Source: Pogonophryne albipinna (lineage: Eukaryota; Chordata; Actinopteri; Perciformes; Artedidraconidae). From it: 64,000 nt of DNA. The notes beneath the pieces are model-generated. The model saw only the letters and a program-made list of their open reading frames with translations. It did no database searches and was not told where the DNA came from. The DNA is taken from assembly GCA_028583405.1 (NCBI GenBank), contig JAPTMU010000278.1, positions 186,001 through 250,000 of the forward strand, in the 5' to 3' direction. A program made the translations under genes and the position numbers. Shown piece after piece: positions 25,943 to 35,700 of this stretch (position 1 is its first letter; every line of letters starts with the position of its first letter).

Positions 25943-28900
25943 GAACCCCCACCTCAAGGGACGGATTCCAGACGTCCCAAAGAACCACAAAAGTCCAAAA
26001 CCCCAAGCAGGGTGGGTGGAGGGGGTCCGGAGGCGGGACACAACACTAGGCGCACCAGGGAGGGTGGAGGGGGTCCGGAGGCGGGACACAACACTAGGCG
26101 CACCAGGGTGGGTGGAGGGGGTCCGGAGGACGGGCCCTGAAGGGATCTCGGGCGGACGGCCCGGGGGCAAGGCCAAGTCCAGGGTGGAAATCTCGGGCGG
26201 ACGGCCCGGGGGCAAGGCAGAGACCAAGGAGGGGGTCTCGGGCGGACGGCCCGGGGGCAAGGCAGAGACCAAGGAAGAGTCAGGGGGCCGAGCATGAGGG
26301 CGAAGTCCGCGGCTCTCAGGGGGCCGGGCTCGAGGCCGAAGACCGCGGCTCTCAGGGGGCCGGGCTCGAGGGCGAAGACCACGGCTCACAGGGGGCCGGA
26401 CTCGAGGGCGAAGACCGCGGCTTTCAGGGGGCCGGGCTCGAGGGCGAAGACCGGACAGTTCCGGATGCCGGGCAGGAAGGCGCTGACGGGACAGCTCCGG
26501 AGGCCGGGCAGGACCCGGTGTCGGTGGGACAGGTAACGGCAGGACCTCCACCGGAACAAGACATGGGATTGGCAGGACTCCCAGCAGAAGAGCAGTCTGC
26601 GGGACCTCCAAAGGCTCAGGACCTGGGGTTGGCAGGACCCCCGGCAGAAGAGCAGTCTGCGGGACCTCCAACGGCTCAGGACATGGAGTTGGCAGGACCC
26701 CTGGCAGAAGAGTAGTCGGCGGGGCCTCCAACGGCACAGGACACTGGGTTGGCAGGACCCCCGGCAGAAGAGTAGTCGGCGGGGCCTCCAACGGGACAGG
26801 ACACAGGGTTGGCAGGACCCCCGGCAGGAGGGTAGTCGGCGGGGCCTCCAACGGCGCAGGACACTGGGTTGGCAGGACCCCCGGCAGGAGAGTAGTCGGC
26901 GGGGCCTCCAACGGCACAGGACACTGGGTTGGCAGGACCCCCGGCAGGAGAGTAGTCGGCGGGGCCTCCACCGGCACAGGACATAGAGTTGGCAGGACCC
27001 CCGGCAGGAGAGTAGTCGGCGGGGCCTCCAACGGCACAGGACACTGGGTTGGCAGGACCCCCGGCAGGAGAGTAGTCGGCGGGGCCTCCAACGGCACAGG
27101 ACACTGGGTTGGCAGGACCCCCGGCAGGAGAGTAGTCGGCGGGGCCTCCAACGGGACAAGACAAAGAGTTGGCAGGACCCCCAGCGGAACCTCCAACGAC
27201 ACTTGGGTAGGGACTTGAGAGGGAACTGGAGAGGGGACTCGAGAGGGAACTGGAGAGGGAACTGGAGAGGGGACTCGAGAGGGAACTCGAGAGGGGACTC
27301 GAGAGGGAACTCGAGAGGGAACTGGAGAGGGGACTCGAGAGGAGACTAGAGAGGGAACTCGAGAGGAGACTCGAGAGGGGACTCGAGAGGGGACTCGAGA
27401 GGGGACTCGAGAGGGAACTGGAGAGGGAACTGGAGAGGGAACTGGAGAGGGAACTGGAGAGGGGACTCGAGAGGGAACTGGAGAAGGGACTCGAGAGGAG
27501 ACTGGAGAGGGAACTGGAGAGGAGACTCGAGAGGGAACTGGAGAGGGGACTCGAGAGGAAACTGGAGAGGGGACTCGAGAGGAGACTGGAGAGGGAACTG
27601 GAGAGGAGACTCGAGAGGGAACTGGAGAGGGGACTTGAGAGGGAACTGGAGAGGGGACTCGAGAGGGAACTGGAGAGGGGACTCGAGAGGGGACTCGAGA
27701 GGGGACTCGAGAGGGAACTGGAGAGGGAACTGGAGAGGGAACTGGAGAGGGGACTCGAGAGGGAACTGGAGAAGGGACTCGAGAGGAGACTGGAGAGGGA
27801 ACTGGAGAGGAGACTCGAGAGGGAACTGGAGAGGGGACTCGAGAGGGAACTGGAGAGGGGACTCGAGAGGAGACTGGAGAGGGAACTGGAGAGGAGACTC
27901 GAGAGGGAACTGGAGAGGGGACTGGAGAGGGGACTGGAGAGGGGACTGGAGACGGGACTGGAGACGGGACTCGAGACGGGACTCGAGAGGTTACTTGAGA
28001 GGGGACTCGGGTAGGAACTTGAGAGGAGACTTGAGAGAGGACTTGAGAGGGACCTCGAGAGGGGACTCGAGAGGGGACTCGAGAGGGAACTCGAGAGGGG
28101 ACTCGAGAGGGGACTAGAGAGGGGACTAGAGAGGGAACTTGAGAGGGAACTCGAGACGAGACTTGAGAGGGGACTCGAGAGAGGACTAGAGAGGGAACTG
28201 GAGAGGGAACTGGAGAGGGGACTCGAGAGGGAACTAGAGAGGGAACTTGAGAGGGGACTCGAGAGGGGACTAGAAAGGGAACTCGAGAGGGAACTTGAGA
28301 GGAGACTAGAGAGGGAACTGGAGAGGGAATTGGAGAGGGGACTGGAGAGGGGACTGGAGAGGGGACTCGAGAGGGAACTGGAGAGGGGACTGGAGAGGGG
28401 ACTGGAGAGGGGACTCGAGAGGGAACTGGAAAGGGGACTTGTGTCGGTCGGTACGGCGACAGGACTCGGGGAGCTGGTGTTGGCTGGAGAGCCAACAGGA
28501 GACGAGGTGCTGGAGTCGGCCGGTACGCCGACAGGACTTGGGGAGCTGGCGTCGGCTGGGGAGCCAGCAGGAGACGAGGTGCTGGAGTCGGCCGGTACGC
28601 CGACAGGACACGGGGAGCTGGCGTCGGCTGGGGAGCCAGCAGGAGACGAGGTGCTGGAGTCGGCCGGTACGCCGACAGGACTTGGGGAGCTGGCGTCGGC
28701 TGGGGAGCCAGCAGGAGACGAGGTGCTGGAGTCGGCCGGTACGCCGACAGGGCACGGGGAGCTGGCGTCGGCTGGGTAGCCAGCAGGAGACGAGGTGCTG
28801 GAGTCGGAACTGGGGCCGGAACCATGGCTGCTGGGGCCAGCACTGGGGCCGGGACCATGGCTGCTGGGGCCAGAACTGGGGCCGGGACCATGGCTGCTGG

Positions 28901-29314
28901 AGCCCGGGCTGCTAGTCTGGCCTTGCGACGACTCCTCTTAGCAGCCGCCTGAATACTCCGTGGACCTCCCAAAGCCAGACGAGATCCAGCATACGACTCC
29001 TGAACAGGAGCAGGAACTGGGGCAGAAGCATGGGTTAACCCCAGACGGATCCCAGCGAGGCGTATGGTGCCAGGTTGGGATTTGGAAGACAGGGAGCTAG
29101 CATGCCAGGAATCACATGTTGAAAGGAAGTCCAAAATCCAGTCAGGTAAGAATTCCACAAAACATGGTTTCTCTGCTGCCAACTGGAGCGCCTCTCCCAG
29201 AGCGGCCCTCTTCTGCCGAACACTGGACGCTTCCTTCCACCAATCGAAGCAGCAAGCCAGATAGAAGGTGAAATGCTGTAATTCAACCTCCCATGGATCA
29301 TCTGCTGGGTCCAT
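25748..29314 (-). CDS. proline-rich repeat protein of the LTR element (1,188 aa)
   Basis: An uninterrupted frame starts 17 bp inside the 5' LTR boundary with MDPADDPWEVEL; this ATG is preferred over one 16 codons upstream that lies in U5. Residues 1 to about 75 are non-repetitive, rich in W, F and C (FYLACCFDWWKEAS), and could be a degenerate gag-like head. An Ala/Pro spacer follows, then tandem arrays in coding order: 11-residue PAPVLA-type, 24-residue RPTPAPRLLLAPQ-type, about 100 PVPS/RVPS tetrapeptides, eleven 20-residue PGVLPTQCPVPLEAPPTT-type, and shorter ARPPESRGLRP, PPGRPPE and LRTPSTHPGAPSVVS repeats. The C-terminus reads through the polypurine tract into the LTR and is hydrophobic. 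No RT, protease or zinc knuckle is present. The function is unknown; low-complexity capsid-like or structural roles are only guesses. Confidence 0.55.
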   Translation of the reverse strand: MDPADDPWEVELQHFTFYLACCFDWWKEASSVRQKRAALGEALQLAAEKPCFVEFLPDWILDFLSTCDSWHASSLSSKSQPGTIRLAGIRLGLTHASAPVPAPVQESYAGSRLALGGPRSIQAAAKRSRRKARLAARAPAAMVPAPVLAPAAMVPAPVLAPAAMVPAPVPTPAPRLLLATQPTPAPRALSAYRPTPAPRLLLAPQPTPAPQVLSAYRPTPAPRLLLAPQPTPAPRVLSAYRPTPAPRLLLAPQPTPAPQVLSAYRPTPAPRLLLALQPTPAPRVLSPYRPTQVPFPVPSRVPSPVPSPVPSPVPSRVPSPVPSPVPSPIPSPVPSLVSSQVPSRVPFLVPSRVPSQVPSLVPSRVPSPVPSPVPSLVLSRVPSQVSSRVPSQVPSLVPSLVPSRVPSRVPSRVPSRVPSRGPSQVLSQVSSQVPTRVPSQVTSRVPSRVPSPVPSPVPSPVPSPVPSPVPSRVSSPVPSPVSSRVPSPVPSRVPSPVPSRVSSPVPSPVSSRVPSPVPSRVPSPVPSPVPSPVPSRVPSRVPSRVPSPVPSRVPSPVPSQVPSPVPSRVSSPVPSPVSSRVPSPVSSRVPSPVPSRVSSPVPSPVSSRVPSPVPSRVPSPVPSPVPSPVPSPVPSRVPSRVPSRVPSRVSSRVPSLVSSRVPSPVPSRVPSRVPSRVPSRVPSPVPSPVPSRVPSPVPSQVPTQVSLEVPLGVLPTLCLVPLEAPPTTLLPGVLPTQCPVPLEAPPTTLLPGVLPTQCPVPLEAPPTTLLPGVLPTLCPVPVEAPPTTLLPGVLPTQCPVPLEAPPTTLLPGVLPTQCPAPLEAPPTTLLPGVLPTLCPVPLEAPPTTLLPGVLPTQCPVPLEAPPTTLLPGVLPTPCPEPLEVPQTALLPGVLPTPGPEPLEVPQTALLLGVLPIPCLVPVEVLPLPVPPTPGPARPPELSRQRLPARHPELSGLRPRARPPESRGLRPRVRPPVSRGLRPRARPPESRGLRPRARPPESRGLRPHARPPDSSLVSALPPGRPPETPSLVSALPPGRPPEISTLDLALPPGRPPEIPSGPVLRTPSTHPGAPSVVSRLRTPSTLPGAPSVVSRLRTPSTHPAWGFGLLWFFGTSGIRPLRWGFCQDSLMLFWMFWVFDVMFSSLVIVWSFSLCVFLPSLVPWCVWLYDCVHLWPLCFSSPAQLFLVP
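25996..26290 (-). repeat. 48-bp and 45-bp coding tandem repeats
   Basis: About three 48-bp units (26,000-26,140) and three 45-bp units (26,140-26,285) encode 16- and 15-residue repeats near the C-terminus of the proline-rich frame. Confidence 0.8.
26294..26470 (-). repeat. 36-bp coding tandem repeat
   Basis: Five units containing GGGCCGGGCTCGAGG encode 12-residue RPPESRGLRPRA-type repeats. Confidence 0.8.
26556..27200 (-). repeat. 60-bp coding tandem repeat (~11 units)
   Basis: Units repeat at exactly 60 bp and encode a 20-residue Pro/Leu-rich repeat. Single-base variants distinguish units. Confidence 0.95.
27205..28440 (-). repeat. 12-bp coding tandem repeat (~100 units)
   Basis: Units of the type GAGAGGGGACTC or GAGAGGGAACTG encode PVPS/RVPS/QVPS tetrapeptides on the minus strand. 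Larger blocks are themselves repeated, for example around 27,460-27,600 and 27,760-27,900, indicating higher-order turnover. Confidence 0.95.
28440..28910 (-). repeat. 72-bp and 33-bp coding tandem repeats
   Basis: Four to five 72-bp units (28,440-28,800) encode 24-residue repeats. They are followed by about three 33-bp units (28,806-28,905) that encode 11-residue repeats. Confidence 0.9.
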
Positions 29315-29331
29315 TAGTGGTTGGTGCTTTC

Positions 29332-29405
29332 TGTCACGGTGTGTGCAGCAAGCAGGACCCAAATGCAGATTAAAGTGAAAACCTTTATTTCAAGGATAAC
29401 TAATA

Positions 29406-29448
<43 letters not shown>

Positions 29449-29774
29449 TGAAAACCTTTATTTCAAGGATAACTAATACCATCGACAAAACAGAACACTC
29501 ACCGGTGAACTCAGTCACAACGAAAGAAGCACCAACACTGAACACAGGAAGAGACACGACTAAATACAGGGAGGGGTAATCAAGGGACGAGAAACAGCTG
29601 GGCAGGGGAGGAGAAACACAAGGGCCACAGGTGAACACAATCATATAACCAGACACACCAGGGAACTAACGACGGGAGGAAAACACACAGGGAAAAGGAC
29701 CAGACAATAACCAGGGAGGAAAACATGACATCAAACACCCAAAACATCCAAAACAACATAAGAGAATCCTGACA
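29332..29774 (-). mobile_element. 5' LTR with duplicated R around a poly(A) tract (443 bp)
   Basis: It is identical in plan to the 370-bp LTR but 73 bp longer. On the plus strand a 38-bp segment (29,372-29,409) is repeated exactly at 29,445-29,482, and between the two copies is an uninterrupted run of 36 T (29,409-29,444). In sense orientation this reads U3-R-poly(A)-R-U5. Each R copy carries AATAAA 12 nt before its end. Confidence 0.9.
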
Positions 29775-32700
29775 ATTACGTGATCTATGGGCATGATGTC
29801 ATTACGTGATCTATGAGCATGATGTCATTACGTGATCTATGAGCATGATGTCATTACGTGATCTATGGGCATGATGTCATTACGTGATCCATGAGCATGA
29901 TGTCATTACGTGATCCATGAGCATGATGTCATTACGTGATCCATGGGCATGATGTCATTACGTGATCTATGGGCATGATGTCATTACGTGATCTATGGGC
30001 ATGATGTCATTACGTGATCTATGGGCATGATGTCATTACGTGATCTATGAGCATGATGTCATTACGTGATCTATGAGCATGATGTCATTACGTGATCTAT
30101 GGGCATGATGTCATTACGTGATCTATGAGCATGATGTCATCACGTGATCTATGGGCATGATGTCATCACGTGATCTATGGGCATGATGTCATTACGTGAT
30201 CTATGGGCATGATGTCATTACGTGATCTATGAGCATGATGTCATTACATGATCTATGAGCATGATGTCATTACGTGATCTATGAGCATGATGTCATGACG
30301 TGATCTATGAGCATGATGTCATTACGTGATCTATGGGCATGATGTCATTACGTGATCTATGAGCATGATGTCATTACGTGATCTATGAGCATGATGTCAT
30401 TACGTGATCTATGGGCATGATGTCATTACGTGATCCATGAGCATGATGTCATTACGTGATCCATGGGCATGATGTCATTACGTGATCTATGAGCATGATG
30501 TCATTACGTGATATATGAGCATGATGTCATTACGTGATATATGAGCATGATGTCATTACGTGATCTATGAGCATGATGTCATTACGTGATCTATGAGCAT
30601 GATGTCATTACGTGATCTATGAGCATGATGTCATTACGTGATCTATGGGCATGATGTCATTACGTGATCTATGAGCATGATGTCATTACGTGATCTATGG
30701 GCATGATGTCATTACGTGATCTATGGGCATGATGTCATTACGTGATCTATGGCATGATGTCATTACGTGATCTATGAGCATGATGTCATTACGTGATCTA
30801 TGAGCATGATGTCATTACGTGATCTATGAGCATGATGTCATTACGTGATCTATGAGCATGATGTCATCACGTGATCTATGGGCATGATGTCATTACGTGA
30901 TCTATGGGCATGATGTCATTACGTGATCTATGGGCATGATGTCATTACGTGATCTATGAGCATGATGTCATTACGTGATCTATGGGCATGATGTCATTAC
31001 GTGATCTATGGGCATGATGTCATTACGTGATCTATGGGCATGATGTCATTACGTGATCTATGGGCATGATGTCATTACGTGATCTATGGGCATGATGTCA
31101 TTACGTGATCTATGAGCATGATGTCATTACGTGATCTATGAGCATGATGTCATTACGTGATCTATGGGCATGATGTCATTACGTGATCTATGGGCATGAT
31201 GTCATTACGTGATCTATGAGCATGATGTCATTACGTGATCTATGAGCATGATGTCATTACGTGATCTATGGGCATGATGTCATTACGTGATCTATGGCAT
31301 GATGTCATTACGTGATCTATGGGCATGATGTCATTACGTGATCTATGGGCATGATGTCATTACGTGATCTATGGGCATGATGTCATTACGTGATCTATGG
31401 GCATGATGTCATTACGTGATCTATGGGCATGATGTCATTACGTGATCTATGAGCATGATGTCATTACGTGATCTATGAGCATGATGTCATTACGTGATCT
31501 ATGGCATGATGTCATTACGTGATCTATGAGCATGATGTCATTACGTGATCTATGGGCATGATGTCATTACGTGATCTATGGCATGATGTCATTACGTGAT
31601 CTATGGGCATGATGTCATTACGTGATCTATGAGCATGATGTCATTACGTGATCTATGGGCATGATGTCATTACGTGATCTATGGGCATGATGTCATTACG
31701 TGATCTATGGGCATGATGTCATTACGTGATCTATGGGCATGATGTCATTACGTGATCTATGGGCATGATGTCATTACGTGATCTATGGGCATGATGTCAT
31801 TACGTGATCTATGAGCATGATGTCATTACGTGATCTATGAGCATGATGTCATTACGTGATCTATGGGCATGATGTCATTACGTGATCTATGAGCATGATG
31901 TCATTACGTGATCTATGAGCATGATGTCATTACGTGATCTATGAGCATGATGTCATTACGTGATCTATGAGCATGATGTCATTACGTGATCTATGGGCAT
32001 GATGTCATTACGTGATCTATGGGCATGATGTCATTACGTGATCTATGGGCATGATGTCATTACGTGATCTATGGGCATGATGTCATTACGTGATCTATGG
32101 CATGATGTCATTACGTGATCTATGAGCATGATGTCATTACGTGATCTATGAGCATGATGTCATTACGTGATCTATGGCATGATGTCATTACGTGATCTAT
32201 GGGCTGATGTCATTACGTGATCTATGAGCATGATGTCATTACGTGATCTATGGGCATGATGTCATTACGTGATCTATGGGCATGATGTCATTACGTGATC
32301 TATGAGCATGATGTCATTACGTGATCTATGAGCATGATGTCATTACGTGATCTATGGGCATGATGTCATTACGTGATCTATGGGCATGATGTCATTACTG
32401 TGATCTATGAGCATGATGTCATTACGTGATCTATGAGCATGATGTCATTACGTGATCTATGGGCATGATGTCATTACGTGATCTATGGGCATGATGTCAT
32501 TACGTGATCTATGGGCATGATGTCATTACGTGATCTATGAGCATGATGTCATTACGTGATCTATGGGCATGATGTCATTACGTGATCTATGAGCATGATG
32601 TCATTACGTGATCTATGGGCATGATGTCATTACGTGATCTATGGGCATGATGTCATTACGTGATCTATGGGCATGATGTCATTACGTGATCTATGGGCAT

Positions 32701-35700
32701 GATGTCATTACGTGATCTATGGGCATGATGTCATTACGTGATCTATGGGCATGATGTCATTACGTGATCTATGGGCATGATGTCATTACGTGATCTATGA
32801 GCATGATGTCATTACGTGATCTATGGGCATGATGTCATTACGTGATCTATGGCATGATGTCATTACGTGATCTATGGGCATGATGTCATTACGTGATCTA
32901 TGGGCATGATGTCATTACGTGATCTATGAGCATGATGTCATTACGTGATCTATGAGCATGATGTCATTACGTGATCTATGGGCATGATGTCATTACGTGA
33001 TCTATGGGCATGATGTCATTACGTGATCTATGAGCATGATGTCATTACGTGATCTATGAGGCATGATGTCATTACGTGATCTATGAGCATGATGTCATTA
33101 CGTGATCTATGGCATGATGTCATTACGTGATCTATGAGCATGATGTCATTACGTGATCTATGGGCATGATGTCATTACGTGATCTATGAGCATGATGTCA
33201 TTACGTGATCTATGAGCATGATGTCATTACGTGATCTATGAGCATGATGTCATTACGTGATCTATGAGCATGATGTCATTACGTGATCTATGGGCATGAT
33301 GTCATTACGTGATCTATGGGCATGATGTCATTACGTGATCTATGGGCATGATGTCATTACGTGATCTATGAGCATGATGTCATTACGTGATCTATGGGCA
33401 TGATGTCATTACGTGATCTATGAGCATGATGTCATTACGTGATCTATGGGCATGATGTCATTACGTGATCTATGAGCATGATGTCATTACGTGATCTATG
33501 GGCATGATGTCATTACGTGATCTATGGGCATGATGTCATTACGTGATCTATGAGCATGATGTCATTACGTGATCTATGGGCATGATGTCATTACGTGATC
33601 TATGGGCATGATGTCATTACGTGATCTATGGCATGATGTCATTACGTGATCTATGGGCATGATGTCATTACGTGATCTATGAGCATGATGTCATTACGTG
33701 ATCTATGAGGCATGATGTCATTACGTGATCTATGGCATGATGTCATTACGTGATCTATGAGCATGATGTCATTACGTGATCTATGAGCATGATGTCATTA
33801 CGTGATCTATGGGCATGATGTCATTACGTGATCTATGGCATGATGTCATTACGTGATCTATGGGCATGATGTCATTACGTGATCTATGGGCATGATGTCA
33901 TTACGTGATCTATGGGCATGATGTCATTACGTGATCTATGGGCATGATGTCATTACGTGATCTATGGGCATGATGTCATTACGTGATCTATGAGCATGAT
34001 GTCATTACGTGATCTATGAGCATGATGTCATTACGTGATCTATGAGCATGATGTCATTACGTGATCTATGGGCATGATGTCATTACGTGATCTATGGAGC
34101 ATGATGTCATTACGTGATCTATGGAGCATGATGTCATTACGTGATCTATGAGCATGATGTCATTACGTGATCTATGGGCATGATGTCATTACGTGATCTA
34201 TGGGCATGATGTCATTACGTGATCTATGGGCATGATGTCATTACGTGATCTATGGGCATGATGTCATTACGTGATCTATGGGCATGATGTCATTACGTGA
34301 TCTATGAGCATGATGTCATTACGTGATCTATGAGCATGATGTCATTACGTGATCTATGAGCATGATGTCATTACGTGATCTATGAGCATGATGTCATTAC
34401 GTGATCTATGAGCATGATGTCATTACGTGATCTATGGGCATGATGTCATTACGTGATCTATGGGCATGATGTCATTACGTGATCTATGGGCATGATGTCA
34501 TTACGTGATCTATGGGCATGATGTCATTACGTGATCTATGGGCATGATGTCATTACGTGATCTATGGGCATGATGTCATTACGTGATCTATGAGCATGAT
34601 GTCATTACGTGATCTATGAGCATGATGTCATTACGTGATCTATGAGCATGATGTCATTACGTGATCTATGAGCATGATGTCATTACGTGATCTATGGGCA
34701 TGATGTCATTACGTGATCTATGAGCATGATGTCATTACGTGATCTATGGGCATGATGTCATTACGTGATCTATGGAGCATGATGTCATTACGTGATCTAT
34801 GGGCATGATGTCATTACGTGATCTATGAGCATGATGTCATTACGTGATCTATGAGCATGATGTCATTACGTGATCTATGAGCATGATGTCATTACGTGAT
34901 CTATGAGCATGATGTCATTACGTGATCTATGAGCATGATGTCATTACGTGATCTATGGGCATGATGTCATTACGTGATCTATGGGCATGATGTCATTACG
35001 TGATCTATGGGCATGATGTCATTACGTGATCTATGGCATGATGTCATTACGTGATCTATGGGCATGATGTCATTACGTGATCTATGAGCATGATGTCATT
35101 ACGTGATCTATGAGCATGATGTCATTACGTGATCTATGAGCATGATGTCATTACGTGATCTATGAGCATGATGTCATTACGTGATCTATGAGCATGATGT
35201 CATTACGTGATCTATGGGCATGATGTCATTACGTGATCTATGAGCATGATGTCATTACGTGATCTATGGGCATGATGTCATTACGTGATCTATGGGCATG
35301 ATGTCATTACGTGATCTATGGGCATGATGTCATTACGTGATCTATGGGCATGATGTCATTACGTGATCTATGGGCATGATGTCATTACGTGATCTATGGG
35401 CATGATGTCATTACGTGATCTATGAGCATGATGTCATTACGTGATCTATGGGCATGATGTCATTACGTGATCTATGGGCATGATGTCATTACGTGATCTA
35501 TGGCATGATGTCATTACGTGATCTATGAGGCATGATGTCATTACGTGATCTATGAGCATGATGTCATTACGTGATCTATGGGCATGATGTCATTACGTGA
35601 TCTATGGGCATGATGTCATTACGTGATCTATGGGCATGATGTCATTACGTGATCTATGGGCATGATGTCATTACGTGATCTATGGGCATGATGTCATTAC

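Larger units (their letters stand above)
25573..29774 (-). mobile_element. non-autonomous LTR retroelement inserted in the satellite
   Basis: Two LTRs with TGTCA...TGACA ends (25,573-25,942 and 29,332-29,774) flank a 3.4-kb internal region. The insertion is bounded by a 5-bp target duplication ATTAC (25,568-25,572 and 29,775-29,779) taken from the 26-bp unit. The sense strand is minus: the AATAAA signal, the polypurine stretch (GAGGTGGGGGTTC on the minus strand near 25,943-25,957) and the long open frame all agree. No pol domain is present, so mobilisation would need a helper element. The MDPA start of the frame resembles fish sushi/Tf1-type Gypsy gag proteins, which is only a weak link. Confidence 0.9.

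Noticed and set aside
26676..28117. Other-frame and opposite-strand open frames inside the retroelement
   Set aside because: Shadows of the tandem arrays in the 1,188-codon frame. They lack the non-repetitive head and span only one or two arrays.
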